DNA of 64,000 nt from Owenia fusiformis (Eukaryota > Annelida > Polychaeta > Sabellida > Oweniidae). The notes beneath the pieces were generated by a model. It had not been told where the DNA came from. It saw only the letters and a list, made by a program, of their open reading frames with translations, and searched no databases. Numbering within the stretch: the stretch's first letter is position 1; each line of letters starts with the position of its first letter. Location of the stretch: the NCBI GenBank assembly GCA_903813345.2, contig CAIIXF020000001.1, positions 41,509,366 through 41,573,365 of the forward strand, read 5' to 3'. The translations under genes and the position numbers were made by a program. Positions 45,310 through 56,537 of this stretch are shown piece by piece.

Positions 45310-47267
45310 AATAAACCAACTGTCTAATACTGATGAAAACACTTTTTTTCAAATCTGTGCCCCTCCGTTATGTTTTATTTCAAACAAAAAATTCTTGCTA
45401 AGTCCCGGCGCTGATAAGTCCTCAAAAGCAAATATTAAATAATAGAAACATTTTGAAATGAGTTATTATTAAAAGCATATGTATCATTTATAAACACACC
45501 ATTCCATCGAATGGGTATTTCAAGGAAAAATAAATCCATTGCGAAAAAATCAGTTTTGTTTTTGCAGATGCACGTTCATCTCCGAGATCATTTTAAGATT
45601 AAATTGTTGCTGTTTCAGTGTATTTAGTGTTTACTCTATTTTCAAGAACATCAAACTTTAGTGAATCGTGTTAATGTCATTAATTATATATGTTTAGCAA
45701 ATAAATGGATTAAGGGAGGCAATTAGGTATGTCTCTGGTACTAGATACAAGGGTAAGCTAAAAAGGTACACACATTACTTGCAGTGGAAAGTTCTGTCCA
45801 ATAAAAATAGCCAGTTGCAGTCATATTTTGCTGAGAAAAGCAAAGGCATAAGGAGGATTATATCAAATAAGTCTAGATTTATTAAGTATTTCGAATGAGT
45901 TTTTTATTTTCGCAGTTAAGGGAAAAAGTTCATCATAAAAAATATTAGAAAAATCACGTGATGTACCAATATGCATTGCTTCCTGATAATCACTTTTTAT
46001 TTTCTAAAAAACTGATCCACTGATAATTGCCATTAGATTATCGAGATTTTTAAACTTCAAAGACCTAATTACAGATGGCCTGCGGTTGAATCTAATCTAC
46101 TAATTAAATAAAGAGCCCATTGGTTCCTCTTGGCTTACATGGGAATGACAATTTTCAAAAATTCATCTTTAGAAGAAGGGAAATTGGGAAAATTTGGAGG
46201 CATTGGAAATGAAGTCAAGTTACATTTTCATCAATATTATAAGTATTTTCTAAGGTTATGTAAATAAAAATTCAAAAACAAAGAGGAGGCAGGGAGCTAA
46301 GGTTGCCAAACTTTTGGAGGGGAGTGTATTTGCCAGAAAGACGAGAGGATTAGCCTACCACAAGTTTCAAATCGTGTGTCTTAAAAGGATTTGACAGCAT
46401 TCTTTAATAAGATAATAAAATGTTCATTTCTCGAAAACAAATTAACGTTTATACATGTTATAATAATGATTCACAAGTTCATCTAAAATGTTTTCATTTC
46501 TCAAAACGTTAATGATTCTCGTCATTAATGATAAAAACAACGGAACGGTGATAGAAAATGGAATGTTTTCAAAGTTTTTATTTTCAATTCAAAGAAAGCA
46601 CAACAAATAAGTTTTTCAGCGTTAGTTGTTCTTTATTTGTTGCAAGGCATTGAAATTTAAAAGAGATGTTTAATGTTAGAGCCTACAGAGCACAGTGGAT
46701 ATTTTGTTATTTCAATTTGTTGTTTTTTTGAATTTCAGCCTGCATTCAGCCTGCATTCCATTAATACAATACTATTTGTCATCTGTCACTTCTATCGTCA
46801 GTACCAATTGAGAGTATTCATGCAGCCATTACGACTTTTATTGTGCGCCATGATTAATTAAGTATTACATTCTTCAAAAATATTTGCTTTTGAATATACT
46901 AGTATTCAGAAACTTACTGTAAGTTCATGAGATCATATATGAACTCCTCTATTACAAAATGAAATGGCAGATAAAATTCTTTTGGTTTGGATTCTTTTCA
47001 AAAATCATCTAAAAGTGTGGGAATAGCATGCCAGAATTTGACATATCTTTGAATGATGAATTGGGAATGACGATTTTTCAATGGTAGCTCGTTAAAAATA
47101 TGTTCCTTAGAGATATGTTGTAATTTGCCCTTAACAAAAATTGTCTCAATGTATGCTGACCCTTGATTTGGATTTTATTGAACAATAAAACAATTGTTAT
47201 ATAAAATGTATGATTTTGCTACCAGATTCCAATATCTTTCAGTAAAAGATTCACCAAAAACTATTTA
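45310..47267. other. AT-rich DNA, nothing recognised
   Basis: Apart from an isolated GTTGCCAAACTTTTGGAGGG terminus at about 46302, which resembles Tc1-type ends, no gene, complete transposon or tandem repeat was seen. Confidence 0.4.
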
Positions 47268-49053
47268 TCCCAACGAACGAAGTTCGGTAGGGATATAGTG
47301 AAGCCCTCCGTCCGTCCGTCAGTCCGTCCGTCCGTCTGTCCATCCGGAAGATAACTCAAATATTAGTTGACGGATTTTCTTCATATTAGGTGGAAAGATG
47401 TATATTGATGAATAGTTTTACGCAAAAAATTGTTTTTTCAAGATGGCCGCCGCTTTAAAGATGACGGGACTTTTTCGCAAAAATCATAAATTTTTCATTC
47501 TAAACCAAAGTAATTAATATTATTGTTTGAAATTTTGGTAGTATATTCGCAACATCTATCTATTTCACATATATTCTGTGTTTTTCATCCTGACCCCCAG
47601 GGGCCGTGTATGGGGGGTCAGGAAAACAGAAATTTTCGCTAATCTGAAATCTCTTTCAAAATGATGTTTTATAGTTTGTGGAAAAAAAGCTAAATCTATT
47701 TAAACTAGCTTTAACTTTTACTGACCATACACTATATCAATAAGGAGTTATCTTTATGTTAGTATAGTCCCTTAAAACACTTATTTTATTTTCTCTTCAT
47801 CTATGATTTACTTTGAAATTTTCACTGAACATCTGGGATCTTTTTAGTTATTTACTAGTATGTTTTTCAGATTTGTCCTTTCTTTTGCATTTTTTGGGAT
47901 CATTGTTTTTAGATCATCTACATTTTATTTTGGAAAAGTAACAAATTGGTTCAATTTTTTTACAAAGAGCCACTCTTAGTCTCCACTTCTACAATTGCTT
48001 CAATTCCCAATTGTACTCCACAGAGTAGCAAACAACAGAAAATGAATGGATAATGATAGCTGCATCCCAATGAACAAAATGTGATTACCTAAATCGAGGT
48101 TTCATCACTTTCATTAATCTAAAATTAATTAGAAATTATTTTTCTATTTTCAAATTTCTTCCATGTGCATGTTATAAAAATTGGTTATGTCTTAGGCCCT
48201 AAGGATCTGAAACCTGCTGGTCAAAATGGAATTACGGACCAGTTGCAATGTTATTCTCCTATACCAAGTGAAAAAATCAACTTGTCTGTATCAAAAATAA
48301 CCTGATAATGACCAGCGGACCGGCCCTTAGGGCCTACATTGTAATGTGATGGGAGGTTTAGTCTACAGGGTTTATACCGAGGGAAATATGTGGGGAACCG
48401 TATTGGCATCATTGGTTTCAAGGCATTGTACTTCTGCCTTAGTTTCAAAGGTAATAAATTCTTGTTGAAGGGTGTCCTGAGATTCCAAAATTAAGAAATA
48501 ATTGTACTTATTTGAGAAATTGATTTTAAAGTTTTTTAAATTGAATTTTCTTTATTTTATTAAATAATATTCTTTGGTTTTTTGAAGATTTTTTTACAAA
48601 GCAAAACATTATTTTTCATTCTAGATACAATAACATGCATATTGGCATACTTTGTTTATATAAGATTGCTATAACTCCAAGTTTTGCAAGTCACATGACC
48701 AATTCTTAGAGAGCTGATTGGTTGAAACAGTTGATATCAGATATGACAATTTGAAATTAGAAATAAGCTGTTATTCCAGTGGGAAATTGTATCAACTCCA
48801 TTTCCATAGTTTTAAAAAAGGATCTTGTAAATTGTTTCAAGGTATGATATTTCATATAAGATATCTCTAGGGTGAGACCAGGTGACATACAAAAAATCAT
48901 GTTTCACATAGCAATACTAAGTAAGATACAGACCTCTAAACTTTCAAACCTTGATTTCTCAGTTCCGTAAAAATGTGAGATAGTACAAAGTTATTCTCAT
49001 GCGACGATTTTGTTCGTTGGGATTTGCTACTCCGCGGAGTTGCCATCATCTAG
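47268..49053 (+). mobile_element. Helitron-like non-autonomous element, copy C
   Basis: A|TCCCAACGAAC at the 5' end and CTAG|T at the 3' end; 3' hairpin GCTACTCCGCGGAGTTGC lies 7-8 bases before CTAG. The 5' end folds ACGAAC-GAA-GTTCGGT and leads into a (TCCG)n tract. Subterminal CCCAACGAAC and GTTCGTTGGG are inverted to each other, as in copy B. 1.79 kb with no Rep/helicase; interior unlike copy B. Confidence 0.8.
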
Positions 49054-49228
49054 TTCAATATAGAAAATCAAATTGTTGCCAAACTTTTGGAGGGGTGTAA
49101 ATTGTATGTATGACAAATACAAAAAATGCTTTTATGTGATGTACACCGATGAAGGGGGAGATTTGTGGATACATAAAAAGTCGAACCCCTGGTCACCAAT
49201 TGCTGGCTACGCCACTGTTATGTCCATA

Positions 49229-49393
49229 CTAATTCCCTGTACCAACTCCAAAATTAATGGTTCGGTAATCTAAACCTCGTAGAAGCTCCCTATCTTCAAA
49301 GATTTTGAGGGGATTGCTACGATTCCTAAACAATCGCTCTCGTCTAAGAGCCCGTCTTACTGCAAAGATGCGCACATCTACCACAAAAGCCAT
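49229..49393 (-). pseudogene. Harbinger-like transposase N-terminal fragment
   Basis: 54 codons on the minus strand read AVRRALRRERLFRNRSNPL, then DRELLRGLDYRTINF, resembling the RxFRxRxNPL...DxELxxRYR start of PIF/Harbinger (HARBI1-type) nucleases. Similarity stops at about 49255, where other repeat sequence begins. The DDE core is absent. Call rests on pattern recognition of a short stretch. Confidence 0.45.
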
Positions 49394-49948
49394 CTTTGCT
49401 TATAGTACATGCGTTTGTTCTTTCTTTCTATTACGTAATGATGACGCATTGGCATTTGAAAATAATTTACGTTGAACGTATATGAAAGATACGTTGCTGT
49501 TTACGCTTGGACACCTAGAAATTGATGACATTTTCGTACCTGTCTTTGGAACCAGCTAGATACTTAAAGATGTCAAGCAAACGACAAATCATTTTAAAAT
49601 TATACGTATTATATCTTAAACAAATGTTTCACAAAATCTCATGGTAATTGGATACTAAACGTACGAATAAATAGTGTTTTTAAGGATGGACGTAAAGTTA
49701 CACGGTGAAGATACTTGACGTAAATATTTTGTAAGATCCGCAGGACTTTACGTTCATCGTAAAGTTACGTTTGCTTTATGAATACCAAAATAAGTTTCCG
49801 TAATACGATACGTTGACGTAAGTCCTACGTTGGCTTTATGAATAAGGCTTCTGGTGGCTACAGGCATGTGTTAGGGTCAAACTATAATTAACAGTTTCAT
49901 TTACCTAATAAATGCATTCCTGTCTTCATCAAAATGTAATTCCACCAG

Positions 49949-52900
49949 TCAAAAAATCCAAGACGCTTCTTCGACCTCAACTTCAGACATTTTTTCAGCT
50001 AAATCTTCCACATCACAAGTATCTGTAAGAATGAAATTAAAATATAGTGATTGTAATATATATTTTGCCCATTTTACTTGACTGTTATAGTAATATGTGT
50101 GATAGGTGTGATAGGGCTGAAACAAATAACTTGAAGAATTTTGTACAGTCTGTGTTATGTAAATGACTTTGTTTTTTAATATATTATGAATATTGTATTA
50201 CAATAAACCAAAAAACGCTACTCTGTTTTTTTATGGAGGAGTGAAACAAAATGAATTATGTGCAGAGAAGTATTCAATCAAATTAAATCTTGCATAAGGC
50301 ATAAATAAGCTAGCAAGTACTGTAAAAGCAGTCCAGCCTGAACGCCACTTGAACCAATCAAAAGCGTTCAGATTAACAGGTATTCACATTTTGACGTTTT
50401 GAAACAGGGAAGTCAATAGCAAATTAAAAAGGGGACCGAAAAAAATTTCACATCGCAAAGTGTCCACATTCACGTAGGTGAGGTGTAAGAGGTGTTGTTC
50501 AGATATTCAGGTTAGTAACAGAATCTTTCGACACAGTAATCATTAATACTTTAAAAAAATGTTGTAGATACCTCTAGGTAGTATTGCTTCTGGGGAGAGA
50601 GGTTTAACAGGTTGTAGTAGAGTAGGGAGATTGTCAGCAGATGATTTCCTCTTAGCTCTCTTCAAATATGGATGGTTCAGTAGCTGTGCTGCATTTGGTC
50701 TGGAACAATGATTATTATGAGATGCACAATGAGTTTGACATTTTAGCTATTGCAAATCAAAGATAAAATTTTGTTAAAATCAAGATGTACAGGGTGGTCC
50801 AGAAAAGTGAACCATTGCAACAGTAAGATTTGAAGTCCGAGTGACCTGTGAAGAACCCACAAAGACTTTAGACCTTCCTCTTAAATATGTGAGAATATTA
50901 GCCCATTAATGAAGGTTATGAAAAGGCCAAAATGCCCAATTTCTCAAAAATAAGAAATGCAAGCCATTTACAGAGATTTTTGATGTCAATACTGTGATAA
51001 ACTGCATGAGTAGGTCTGGCACACATTGGAATATAGAATAGAATGAAACGAAGACAATTTCAAAATTCAGATTCCGATGGTAAGTTCAGGCAATAAATCT
51101 GTTCCATGCCACCCAAAATGAAGACACAGATATACACACAACACTGATACACTGACCTACCTTTGAAACGGGTCTGCCTGGAGACACAGATGTACAAAGT
51201 TATGAAAGTGTGGAGTGAAAGATCTCTGGAATAATGCCGTGTCATTGTGGAGCTCACCTGGAATGGAGATAAATTTGTAAATAATAAGTAAAAACCTCTT
51301 CAATCAATACTGACCCAAAGGGAGAACCAACGGAACAAAGGTATGTAGATTTAGAATGTTACAGACTTTAGGTAGTGCTCCACTTTTTGGAAAAGTTGTA
51401 AAAAGTTACTAATCTAGTACATGTATATGAAATAAGCCACAAGTTAATCATATCTGACATAATAATATGGAAATATAATGGAGATCTGCATGCTTATATT
51501 CTTGAGATCTGGTACATGCTTAGATCAATGAAATTTGGTGTATTCCTAGATAATGATATCTGGTGTGACCTTAGATTGATTAGATCTGGAGCTTGCTTTA
51601 AAACAGGGATAGCCTTGAATATGAAATCATTAGGCACTAAATTAAAATAATGTCTATCTGGGGAGTGGAGCGGTTTTTGCGCCCAATTTTTTGCGGGGAC
51701 CACCTTAGGGTCTTCCACTGTTAAAATGGGTGTCACTTTGTCAGCTTAGAATGGCTTTGTTTAAAACTTACCAGTCCAGACAAGTACAAGGGTAAAGTTA
51801 ATCTGTGCAAACTATCAAGAAATGTGTTCAAGAGGAATGGATGGAAGTTATGGAGATTTTTGTTTATTAATTGAATTATTATTGGGTCACCCTTTACCTT
51901 GTTCCTGCTCCATATCTAGTGTCTCTGGTAATGTATTAGCATCTAGTAGTCTGGGAACTGTCCCACTCAACTTCTCTAGCAGCATCTAAATGAAAATCAA
52001 AAAAATATCTACTGTACACTTATGTATTCAGGAAATTATTTTCGCTCAATTAAATACAAAAAGGTATTTCTTTTTTATGATTTTATAGCATGGACTCTAT
52101 GGGGAAATAAATCTACTCCAACTTGAAATCACATACTTAGTATAATTGTTATGTTGATTTCACATTTGATATGACTTTGACTAAATCTTGAATATCTAAC
52201 AATCCATATCAAAAATTATTTCTATTCTCCCCTCATCTGCTTGTATTTAAGATTCATAAAATATGCTTATACGAGTATAAGTATCACTACCAATTTTTTA
52301 CTTCCATATCACTTTTAATTCTTTTGCATTGATATTTACATGTAGCGACTTCCTATATATATTTTCCAGATAAAAAAGAAAATGGCCATAGTACCTGCAT
52401 AGGGGGTAGATCTTGGAAGGGAGTAGCACCATTAGCTAGTTCACAAGCAGTGATTCCAAGACTGTAGATGTCTGACTTTGTGTCATAGCCATTCATATTC
52501 TATAAAATACAGCATGAATATTAGACATAAATTTTATTCTATTGAGGTGAATACCTGTGCATTTTTTTGATATATCTTATCATAAAAACTGAAGCTCCCG
52601 ATCTTTCATTACAAGTGACCTAGTTTTGACCAATCATACAACTGCAAGCTTGACAGTGGTATAATAATACAAATTATTCAATGATTCCAATAAAACACAG
52701 AAAATATAAGAATACAAGAAAGTCTTACATACTGTATAAGTGGTTTTGTCTGATCATTTAATTTGCCTATTACCTATGTTCTGCCAGGTACAGAAAATTA
52801 AATGTTGGAAAAATTATCTAATGGGAAGTTTGATGACCATTTGGCAAATTAACGACTCAGATTATATACTTGTACCATGTATACAGTATTTCACAAAGGG

Positions 52901-55082
52901 CCAGCCACCAATTTACCTGTTCGAGCAACTCTGGACTATGCCAGTTGAGACTAGCAGCGGCCCTCACAGGAAAATGATGGACCTTCCTAGCACGTTGCCC
53001 ATTGAACACCATGTCGTGTGAGTAATGTAGACCTCCTAAATATGCCCTACCATCCTCTGATAGGAGAATGTGACTTGCTTTCACACTCCTACAATAAGAA
53101 ATACAGTAAAGCCTAAACTGAACACCACGGGGACAAAGCCTAAACTGAACACCACGGGGACTGACCAAGTGTTCTGATTGGCAGGTGTTCACATTTGAGG
53201 ATTTTTAATACGGAAGTCTCAAGCAGATTGAACATATGGTATGAAAAAAGATACCCTGCACACAGAGTCTAGTTATAAACTACCCTCTGCCTAGTATAGA
53301 CTATATTACAGATTAGCAGCCCTGTCCGAAAGATTGATGCCTGTGACAGCCCAGGTAATAAATCATTTCAAATCTACCACACTGACCCTTTCTAAACCAA
53401 TCGGCGAAGTGGAAGGAACGCATGATATATACGTACTCATTAACTATGCAGTGATGCCATAGGAAATCACCATATAGAAAGTCGTCTGTATTTCGACGAC
53501 AAATTCAGATTGGCTCGGTGAGATCAGAGATTTATTGTAAACTGGAAGAGTGACTTTCTTTTAAGAGGTCGAACGAATGCAAGGGTGGAAAAAAGAGACA
53601 GAACTAGTTAAATCTATGTTAAATTATGGGGATGGATCCCATTATGTTTTGGAATTTATAACAAGAATGGCTAAAAGAAAGTGTTATCTGGACAGGCCTC
53701 CAACTTTCCTGCAAGGGACAGGTCAACCTGTTTATAGACATACCTATGAATGATGCCCCTGGTGTGAAGATAGTCTAATGCCATTAGAACATCTCGTAGA
53801 ATATAAGCGATGGCTAGTTCTGGTAGTCCCTCTGTGAAGTGAGCATGGATAAGATCCTTACATGAGCCTACAAAAACACTTCCATTTGTAAGAGCATCTT
53901 GAAGTTCATTGGGACACTAATACTCATCATAGTTCAATGTATTTTAACACGACTAATTGAGATACATGTAATAATTGAAAGTGCCATTATCTAATGGACT
54001 GAGAAATCACTTTGACCAAACAAGGGTGATAATACTATTATACTATATCTGCTCTCAATATCTGGATTTTTACGATTTTAAGGCATTGTCAAAGGACAAA
54101 ATTAAAATCTGACATAAGAGGCAATGAGCTTAAAATTGATTTGCAGCTAGAGGTTAAGAAGTTCTACTCAATTACCAGTATGTCTTGTGTGAAGAACGTT
54201 TTTACCAAACTTTACAAGAGACCAATTAGGCCTATACCATTTCCATGTTTAGCATATGAAATAAATATTTCAATAATCAAGTGCATTACATCTACTTATG
54301 TTGAATTAAAAGCCCAAAGGAGTAAAAAAGAATTTCTGTTTTCTTACCATACTCCATGAGAGGCATGACACACCAGATATATCTCCCATGCACAAATGTA
54401 CAGTAATATGTCAATAGGTTATCCTGTTGTAGCTGTCTTGTCATCAAGATCTCTGTCTGTAAGCAATGAACTGAATGGTATATCAATGATGAATACGCTC
54501 CAATTTTAACAGATATTTTGCATTAGACCTAATATAAAAAAAGAGAAACCCTGGTCCCCATGCTTTTTTAGAAAGAAAATCCATCTAAAAGTCTAACTAA
54601 CCTTGACTATATTAAAGTCATTCTCTATCATCTCCAGATTGATGCGTTTAATGCTAACCACCGTGCCAGAAGGTAGGTGCTTCGCTAAAGAGATAGATGC
54701 TGCTTCTTCACAACCTTTACCTGCAAGAGAGACAGTAATGTGAATCCCATCAACAAGCTACAATACCATCTGTCTACCACATATTTTAAAGTTTTGATGC
54801 TGATGAGTCTTAATGACCTCAAATGTAACTTTTATAACCTTCAATGAGAAATATAAAATTGACATCAGCTAAGGCAGAAAGAGAAAGAAATAGTAAAGAG
54901 ATCATATGTCCTGAAGACATTTTTATCCTCTCCCCTTCCAGACCAATATCGTTGTTAGAACATTGATTCATCCTTGTTATTTAATATGTTAAAGATCCTT
55001 ACCTATAACTGTAAGAAGTTGATAGTGTGACGGGACAGGCTGATAATCCACCATCTTGAATCAACAAACTGTAGTGAAGATT
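49949..55082 (-). CDS. STRAD: STRAD pseudokinase (STE20-related adaptor), ten coding exons
   Basis: Pseudokinase that binds and activates LKB1 together with MO25. Exons in order: 55082-55003 (ATG at 55054-55052), 54720-54602, 54456-54348, 53867-53744, 53088-52917, 52500-52395, 51985-51898, 51257-51161, 50699-50572, 50022-49949. They predict 355 residues, shorter than vertebrate STRADA (about 430). [10 protein letters not shown] opens the kinase fold and VSIKRI keeps the Lys. The catalytic loop is [12 protein letters not shown] (Asp replaced by Ser) and DFG is replaced by LGG, as in STRAD. The C-terminus SWIF corresponds to the MO25-binding WEF tail. Exon 6 is 106 bases where 105 are needed: GAAACTAGC at about 52440 has one extra A, giving a stop, while exon 7 returns to the expected frame. 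This is an assembly error, a null allele or a pseudogene; otherwise intact. Confidence 0.9.
50788..50830 (+). repeat. Single mariner-like terminus
   Basis: TACAGGGTGGTCCAGAAAAG in STRAD intron 8 has the form of a mariner end next to TA; no inverted partner was found within the intron. Probably a truncated copy. Confidence 0.35.
53103..53165. repeat. Direct duplication in STRAD intron 4
   Basis: GCCTAAACTGAACACCACGG occurs twice, about 29 bases apart, within a stretch resembling CAGTAAA...GGTGTTCACATTT MITEs (compare 29877). Confidence 0.5.
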
Positions 55083-55454
55083 CTGAAAACAGAAAATGCA
55101 CACATCTACGCTGGAGCAGAAAGCAGAAAATGTATGACATTAGCACCAGCTCAACAATCAACAAAAACGAGCTTTCAGGGAGGTCTGGTTCTGGTTCAGG
55201 AGGGTGGTTCTCCCCCCGGAAAATTTTGAAATTTGGTTGTATTTGGAGTGTATTTGTAACCATCTGGCACATCTGTATACCAGGGGCACTGGGCGCTACG
55301 CCTACTGTATGCTAATGCATCCCATTTACATTGATCTTACATTTGCAGTAATATCCTGCCAGAATAACAAGATAGAGATATGAATTATTTTTTCCAATAT
55401 CATTTAGAGTGTGATCTTGAGCTTGTATGACTGCAAAATGTTAATGGGGACAAC

Positions 55455-55812
55455 CTAGTATGTATCCAACAGACTGACTAGAAGTCAGTCTGTTATGATA
55501 TACTACTTTCCTGTGGAAATTGCAGTGAAATTTTTTGCAAAAAATTATCAATTAGAGGAACTATTTCTTCAATAAAATAAACATTACAAAATTTCAATTA
55601 AATAGTAAGGTACAATTAAATGCAATAAAAAGTAACACAGCATATTGTCAAGTGGATATAAAGCTAGTTGAAGTAAAAATGTGCAAATTGATTTTACCCA
55701 ATCGGCCATTTTGAATAGCACTTCCTATGTAAACAAATATCTAGAATCACCAAATTTTAACATAGGTGCCTTATAGTCTGAATATAATTCAGACTAAATA
55801 GCATATAGTCTA
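55455..55812. mobile_element. CTAG-ended MITE, copy 1
   Basis: Inverted ends CTAGTATGTATCCAACAGAC and AGTCTGAAT-type complement with ATAGTCTA at the right. GGGGACAAC is repeated directly at 55446-55454 and 55813-55821, an 8-9-bp duplication. Shares its interior, inverted, with the copy at 61066. Lies in the presumed first intron of STRAD. Confidence 0.75.
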
Positions 55813-56026
55813 GGGGACAACCAATCAATGGACAGACACAGTCAGAATGATGACTGACAGAAAGATCTTTGACAATCAAGGTCTAGATTTACGTGAGATA
55901 AATCATCTGGCTTATCATCATAAACAAATGTTAGAGTTACTGGCAAAGGTAACACATCGCTGCAATAGTATTTGTTGGTCGATACTGAAAGAAAACAATC
56001 TGAAATATAAAAGTGGACATTCTTAC

Positions 56027-56091
56027 CGGAAGTTGACAAAATCTCGTTCTCATTTCTCCTGACGTCACATCCTCTTGCGGGCTTTTTAAAA
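56027..56091. promoter_or_regulatory. Divergent promoter with CRE palindrome
   Basis: On the minus strand CTTCCG|GTAAGA (GT at 56026-56025) is a strong splice donor, and a polypyrimidine acceptor, TTTTCTGTTTTCAG, stands just before the STRAD coding exon at 55082; together they imply a STRAD 5'-UTR exon ending at 56027. TGACGTCA, a full CRE, lies at 56060-56067. On the plus strand an ATG at 56091 opens an exon that ends in a good donor. The two would share this interval as a bidirectional promoter. Inferred from sequence signals only. Confidence 0.5.
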
Positions 56092-56162
56092 TGGCAGCGA
56101 AATCTGAAAGAAAAATTCTCAAAATTACTGACCTTTTTAGTCCCTCACAGACGCGAAAAAAG
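56091..56162 (+). CDS. Candidate first coding exon of an unidentified gene
   Basis: 24 codons, MAAKSERKILKITDLFSPSQ and four more basic residues, ending exactly at AAAAAG|GTATGT. The KITDLF core loosely resembles PCNA-binding peptides, but the conserved Gln and double aromatic are incomplete. It faces away from STRAD across a CRE promoter. I could not find its next exon: the candidate at 59314 does not fit its phase. Short and unproven. Confidence 0.3.
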
Positions 56163-56537
56163 GTATGTTTTTCACTCATTATCTTCATTCTTTCATCAAT
56201 GATAAGTTAACTCACAAAAATAATCACAGGATCCGTTACAGTCTTTGCAATTGACAGTTGAACGTGACAATGAAAATTGTAACTGTGTAAGGAGTTTTTC
56301 ACTTCGGGCTTCCAGTTCCAGCTTCAATGTTAGACTATTTGTTTTCGAGAGACTAGGCCTATAAATATAGAATAGATTTACTTTAACAATACTAAGCTGC
56401 GCAACAGGTGAAAAATACTCAGTGAGAGTACAAGGGGAGAAATTCATAGTGAACACCATCCGTGCAAGGATTCTAGAGTCCATTTCACTGCTTCAGTTCG
56501 TCCATGGAGAAATTGGGAGACCATTGTGCAATAATAT

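Larger units (their letters stand above)
38569..49850 (-). mobile_element. Possible invaded Harbinger element (11.3 kb nest)
   Basis: AAGCCTTATTCATAAAGCCA with CTG before it (38566-38568) is exactly inverted at the right end (TGGCTTTATGAATAAGGCTT to 49850), followed by CTG (49851-49853). Both subterminal zones are rich in ACGTAA and ATTCATAAA motifs. A three-base CTG duplication is compatible with PIF/Harbinger insertion, and a Harbinger-like transposase N-terminus sits 460 bases inside the right end on the minus strand. About 6.7 kb of the interior is accounted for by four other repeats. Alternatively these are two unrelated copies of one family. Confidence 0.45.

Noticed and set aside
49132-49217. 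Fifth element of the 5-bp-duplication family ending GGCTACGCCACTG
   Set aside because: The right end is convincing, but the supposed left end next to TTATG does not resemble the family terminus, so the match of five bases may be chance.
52740-53021. 93-codon plus-strand ORF
   Set aside because: It is antisense to STRAD exon 5, whose splice sites and STRAD similarity are clear.
56422-56537. N-terminal extension of the LINE reverse transcriptase
   Set aside because: This stretch is inverted at 58487-58566 and belongs to the host MITE; RT similarity begins only at 56538.
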